The position numbers were made by a program, and so were the translations under genes. Of a stretch of 64,000 nucleotides of DNA, positions 61,701 through 64,000 are shown in pieces. The stretch's first letter is position 1; each line of letters starts with the position of its first letter. A model generated the notes under the pieces. The model saw only the letters and a program-made list of their open reading frames with translations. It did no database searches and was not told the origin of the DNA. This DNA comes from Paramecium tetraurelia. Lineage: Eukaryota > Ciliophora > Oligohymenophorea > Peniculida > Parameciidae. The stretch covers positions 248,001-312,000 of the forward strand of contig NW_001798957.1 of assembly GCF_000165425.1 (NCBI RefSeq). The letters run 5' to 3'.

Positions 61701-63580
61701 TTTAATTTTCTAAAAGAAAATAGCATTAAACTGAATTCAAGAAATATAAAAGTCACCTAAGTAGAATGAAAGTATGAAGTATAACGAGTGAAAAACAGCA
61801 ACAGAAAGAGTTACGAGGATCTATTTAGGTATTAGGGAAAAATATTTGAAGAGATGAAAATAGGTATCAAAATAATCAACTTAAAAATTAGAAAGCAGAA
61901 ATTATTAAGAAACAACAAGTACATAAATATTAAAATTAGTTAATTTAAAATTCGCCATCCTAACAGGTAGGAAGATCCTCTTCATCTGTAACCAAAATTA
62001 AAAATCAGTATACGTTTTTGGATGAAACTTGAAGTCATTAGATCATCTCGTTTCAACTGACAATTTTTTTCCATCAACGCTTGTTGCGGAAGGTTACTCT
62101 TAGGGATGATTTCAACCTAATTTGAGTATCCAATCTGAGGTCGGTGTAAGGTCATTCTCATTGGAAGGATTTTACAAAGACCTCTTAATTCAATAAAATT
62201 TTAATTTCTGAGATCTAAAACAAACTACAATATTTACTTAGAAAAAAAAATATTGTAATTCAGGATTTGGTACATTTTTACCAATTAAGATAAAGGAATA
62301 TGAGAGAGTAGGACATTAATGACAATTTTTATTCTTTTAAAAAGACACTTAGGAAGAAGAAGAAAACATAGAGAGAATGACCCATTTGTGGATGTACAAA
62401 GTAAGTGTTTGAAACTAAGAATATCAAATGAGAACATGGTCTCAGCATTACGATTATTTTTTTACTCTTGTGAGTGAGTGGATATATAATTTGAAATATT
62501 AAAATTAAAATGCTCAGAAACCATCAGATTGTGCAGCCAGACATTAACTTAAAGGATTCCTCAACATAAATTATAAAGAATAAATTACTTGTTACGTAGA
62601 CATCAATTAACTTAGACATTGGGTAGGTCTAGAATCGAAATGGTGAACATTAGAATAATTTGGATTAATATTTTTTATAAGCGGCTGAAGAATGATTGGA
62701 ATATTGAAGGATATGATCTTTTGAAGGAGATTAAGGTTTTTAAAGAAAATTTTAGAGAATTCAACAAGATGCTGCCAAAACATAGGAAGAAATGGCCAAA
62801 TTGAATACATATGTTTGTTGAAGGGCCTTGAATAAATTAATTTAATAAACAGAAATCTGATGTTAATTCATGAGTATAGCAAAATATAATCCCTTGTAAT
62901 CCATTCCACCATCCTGAAAACTTCCAGTTTTACCAGTGGGCTATTAGAATATTCATTTGATGTATCTAAAAATGAGGCTTATAATAGATTAGCTAGATGA
63001 TAGAATTTATGAAAAAGACTCCTAGAAAGACTTTTTTCTACATTATAATCGTATCAAAAAATAATCCATTGTAACAATAGAATTAATACAACTTCTTAGT
63101 GAAATGAGAATGATAAAAAAACCTGTTTCCAGTTTGGAAATCAGCACTTAATGAGATTTACCTGAAAAATGTTTTCAATCTAAATTCAGCCAGACAATAA
63201 TTTATTGGTTATCCAAATTAAGAAAAGATTATTTCGATCTACTTTAAATACTAAATTTATGAAGAATAAAATTGATCAATTTGAAATAAGTATCTGTTGC
63301 TTGTTCACATAACCATTAAAGTAACATCCTCTGTGCTCAAGAACATTTATCCATTACTCCTTTGCGCTTAAGATTAATCTGCCTCTGAAAGAGACCCAGA
63401 TAATTCCATCAGGCAGGATGTTAGTCCGGCACTGACAGAGTAGGAAGGCCATACCATCTCCTTTTTGCTTGGACTCCAACTCCAAGTTGTCTCTGTAGCC
63501 ACCAGACAAAACAGCTTAAGTGTAAATACTTAAATTCTTAAAATTATATATTTATTTACTCTAAATTATACAAAAGAAAA
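61701..63580. other. decayed or non-coding DNA with short coding-like pieces
   Basis: The plus strand from 61.78 to 62.39 kb holds a Lys/Gln-rich frame broken by several TGA codons (KQQQKELRGSIQVLGKN...), typical of a decaying gene. A 61-codon ORF lies at 62619-62804. At 63.33-63.53 kb base composition turns clearly richer in G and C, and open frames run on both strands (plus SERDPDNSIRQDVSPALTEQ; minus GGYRDNLELESKQKGDGMAF). No family recognised for any of these. Confidence 0.4.
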
Positions 63581-64000
63581 TCAATTGGTGATTTTAAATA
63601 TTTATTTTAATAATAAATCATCTTGCTGTATATTATATAAATAACAATTAATATCTTACTATCTTAAATTTAGTAGCTTTTACTAATGTAGATGATGCTT
63701 AACTTAGTAGACCTTAATTGTTCTAACAGATCTCATAAATTTATATAATAATAATCATAATTCTGTATACTTTCTTATTTAGATTTCTTTTGATCCAATA
63801 TCCCATGTTATCAAATACTCTCCATCATTGCTTAATTATCCAAAAACATCATGGCAATCGAACTCAATAGATTATTAAAGTACAAATTCACCATTTTCTT
63901 ACTCTCTCATTAAATTAACATTCTTGCCATTCTTATTTACTAAGAGACATTTAGACTTTACGTAAGATTATGGAAAAAAGATTTCATCTTAATTTAAACT
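63581..64000 (-). CDS. 3' end of a protein of unknown family, partial (5' end outside window)
   Basis: Open from base 64000 leftwards: residues SYVKSKCLLVNKNGKNVNLM, FDCHDVFGQLSNDGEYLITW and DIGSKEIQIRK. The first frame ends in a TGA near 63.76 kb unless a 39-nt GTA...GAG intron is spliced, after which it runs to TGA 63581-63583. The DGEYLITWDIGSKEIQIRK piece looks like one WD40-type beta blade, which would make this a beta-propeller tail, but one blade is thin evidence. Confidence 0.45.

Noticed and set aside
62881-63000. Possible P-loop on the minus strand near 62.93 kb
   Set aside because: Only a short GPTGKTG-like string with no following Walker B or open frame; likely chance in decayed DNA.
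1-64000. Reading the window with the standard genetic code
   Set aside because: Standard-code frames are mostly under 110 codons, and kinase, UEV and channel domains break at TAA/TAG codons. Reading these as Gln restores whole domains, so the short standard-code frames are fragments or shadows.
1-64000. CRISPR arrays, tRNA/rRNA genes, telomeric repeats, transposons, LTR or viral elements
   Set aside because: No direct-repeat arrays, cloverleaf-like sequences, C4A2/C3A3 runs, transposase, reverse transcriptase or capsid-like frames were seen by eye.

Overview
The window looks like a macronuclear chromosome segment of a ciliate, most likely Paramecium or a close relative. Standard-code frames are broken everywhere, but with TAA and TAG read as Gln and TGA as the only stop, long open frames appear, and many match known families. 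The DNA is very AT-rich and genes sit close together on both strands: convergent gaps are as small as 6 bp. Introns are tiny: nearly all those I could fix by frame and homology are 20-40 nt, GTA...TAG. No tRNA, rRNA, CRISPR array, transposon or viral element was recognised. All reading below uses the ciliate code and was done by eye, so introns and some starts are provisional.

Layout. 0-8 kb: 3' end of a large membrane protein, a small ORFan, a casein kinase 1-like kinase, a decayed stretch, two ORFan genes and a C2H2 zinc-finger protein. 7.7-11.3 kb: a Ubc-variant (UEV/MMS2) gene, a C2HC zinc-finger protein and an EF-hand protein. 11.6-15.7 kb: a P4-ATPase-like protein whose catalytic motifs are all lost. 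15.8-19.5 kb: an ORFan, an ULK/ATG1-like kinase and another ORFan. 19.6-25.8 kb: two tandem cyclic-nucleotide-gated K+ channel paralogues whose reading frames overlap by 8 nt. 25.8-40.4 kb: two very large polytopic, PAS-like sensor-type membrane proteins flanking a 1335-residue type I membrane protein. 41-43 kb: a TPR protein. 43.4-52 kb: one giant LamG/Cys-rich/beta-helix/multi-TM surface protein. 52-56 kb: unresolved AT-rich DNA with coding fragments. 55.7-60.7 kb: a small F5/8C-domain protein, a glycine-rich (MORN-like) repeat protein and a TMBIM/lifeguard-like membrane protein. 60.8-63.6 kb: decayed DNA including a dynein heavy chain relic. At the right edge lies the 3' end of another gene on the minus strand.

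Functionally the window leans towards membrane signalling: K+ channels, PAS-like receptors, a large surface protein, a pseudo-flippase, Ca2+ binding and two kinases. Ubiquitin and autophagy-type genes are mixed in. There is no sign of operon-like organisation. Most striking are the catalytically dead P4-ATPase, a shared 23-nt interruption with GT...TG ends in both channel genes, and two repeat proteins whose tiny introns sit at the same codon of successive repeats.
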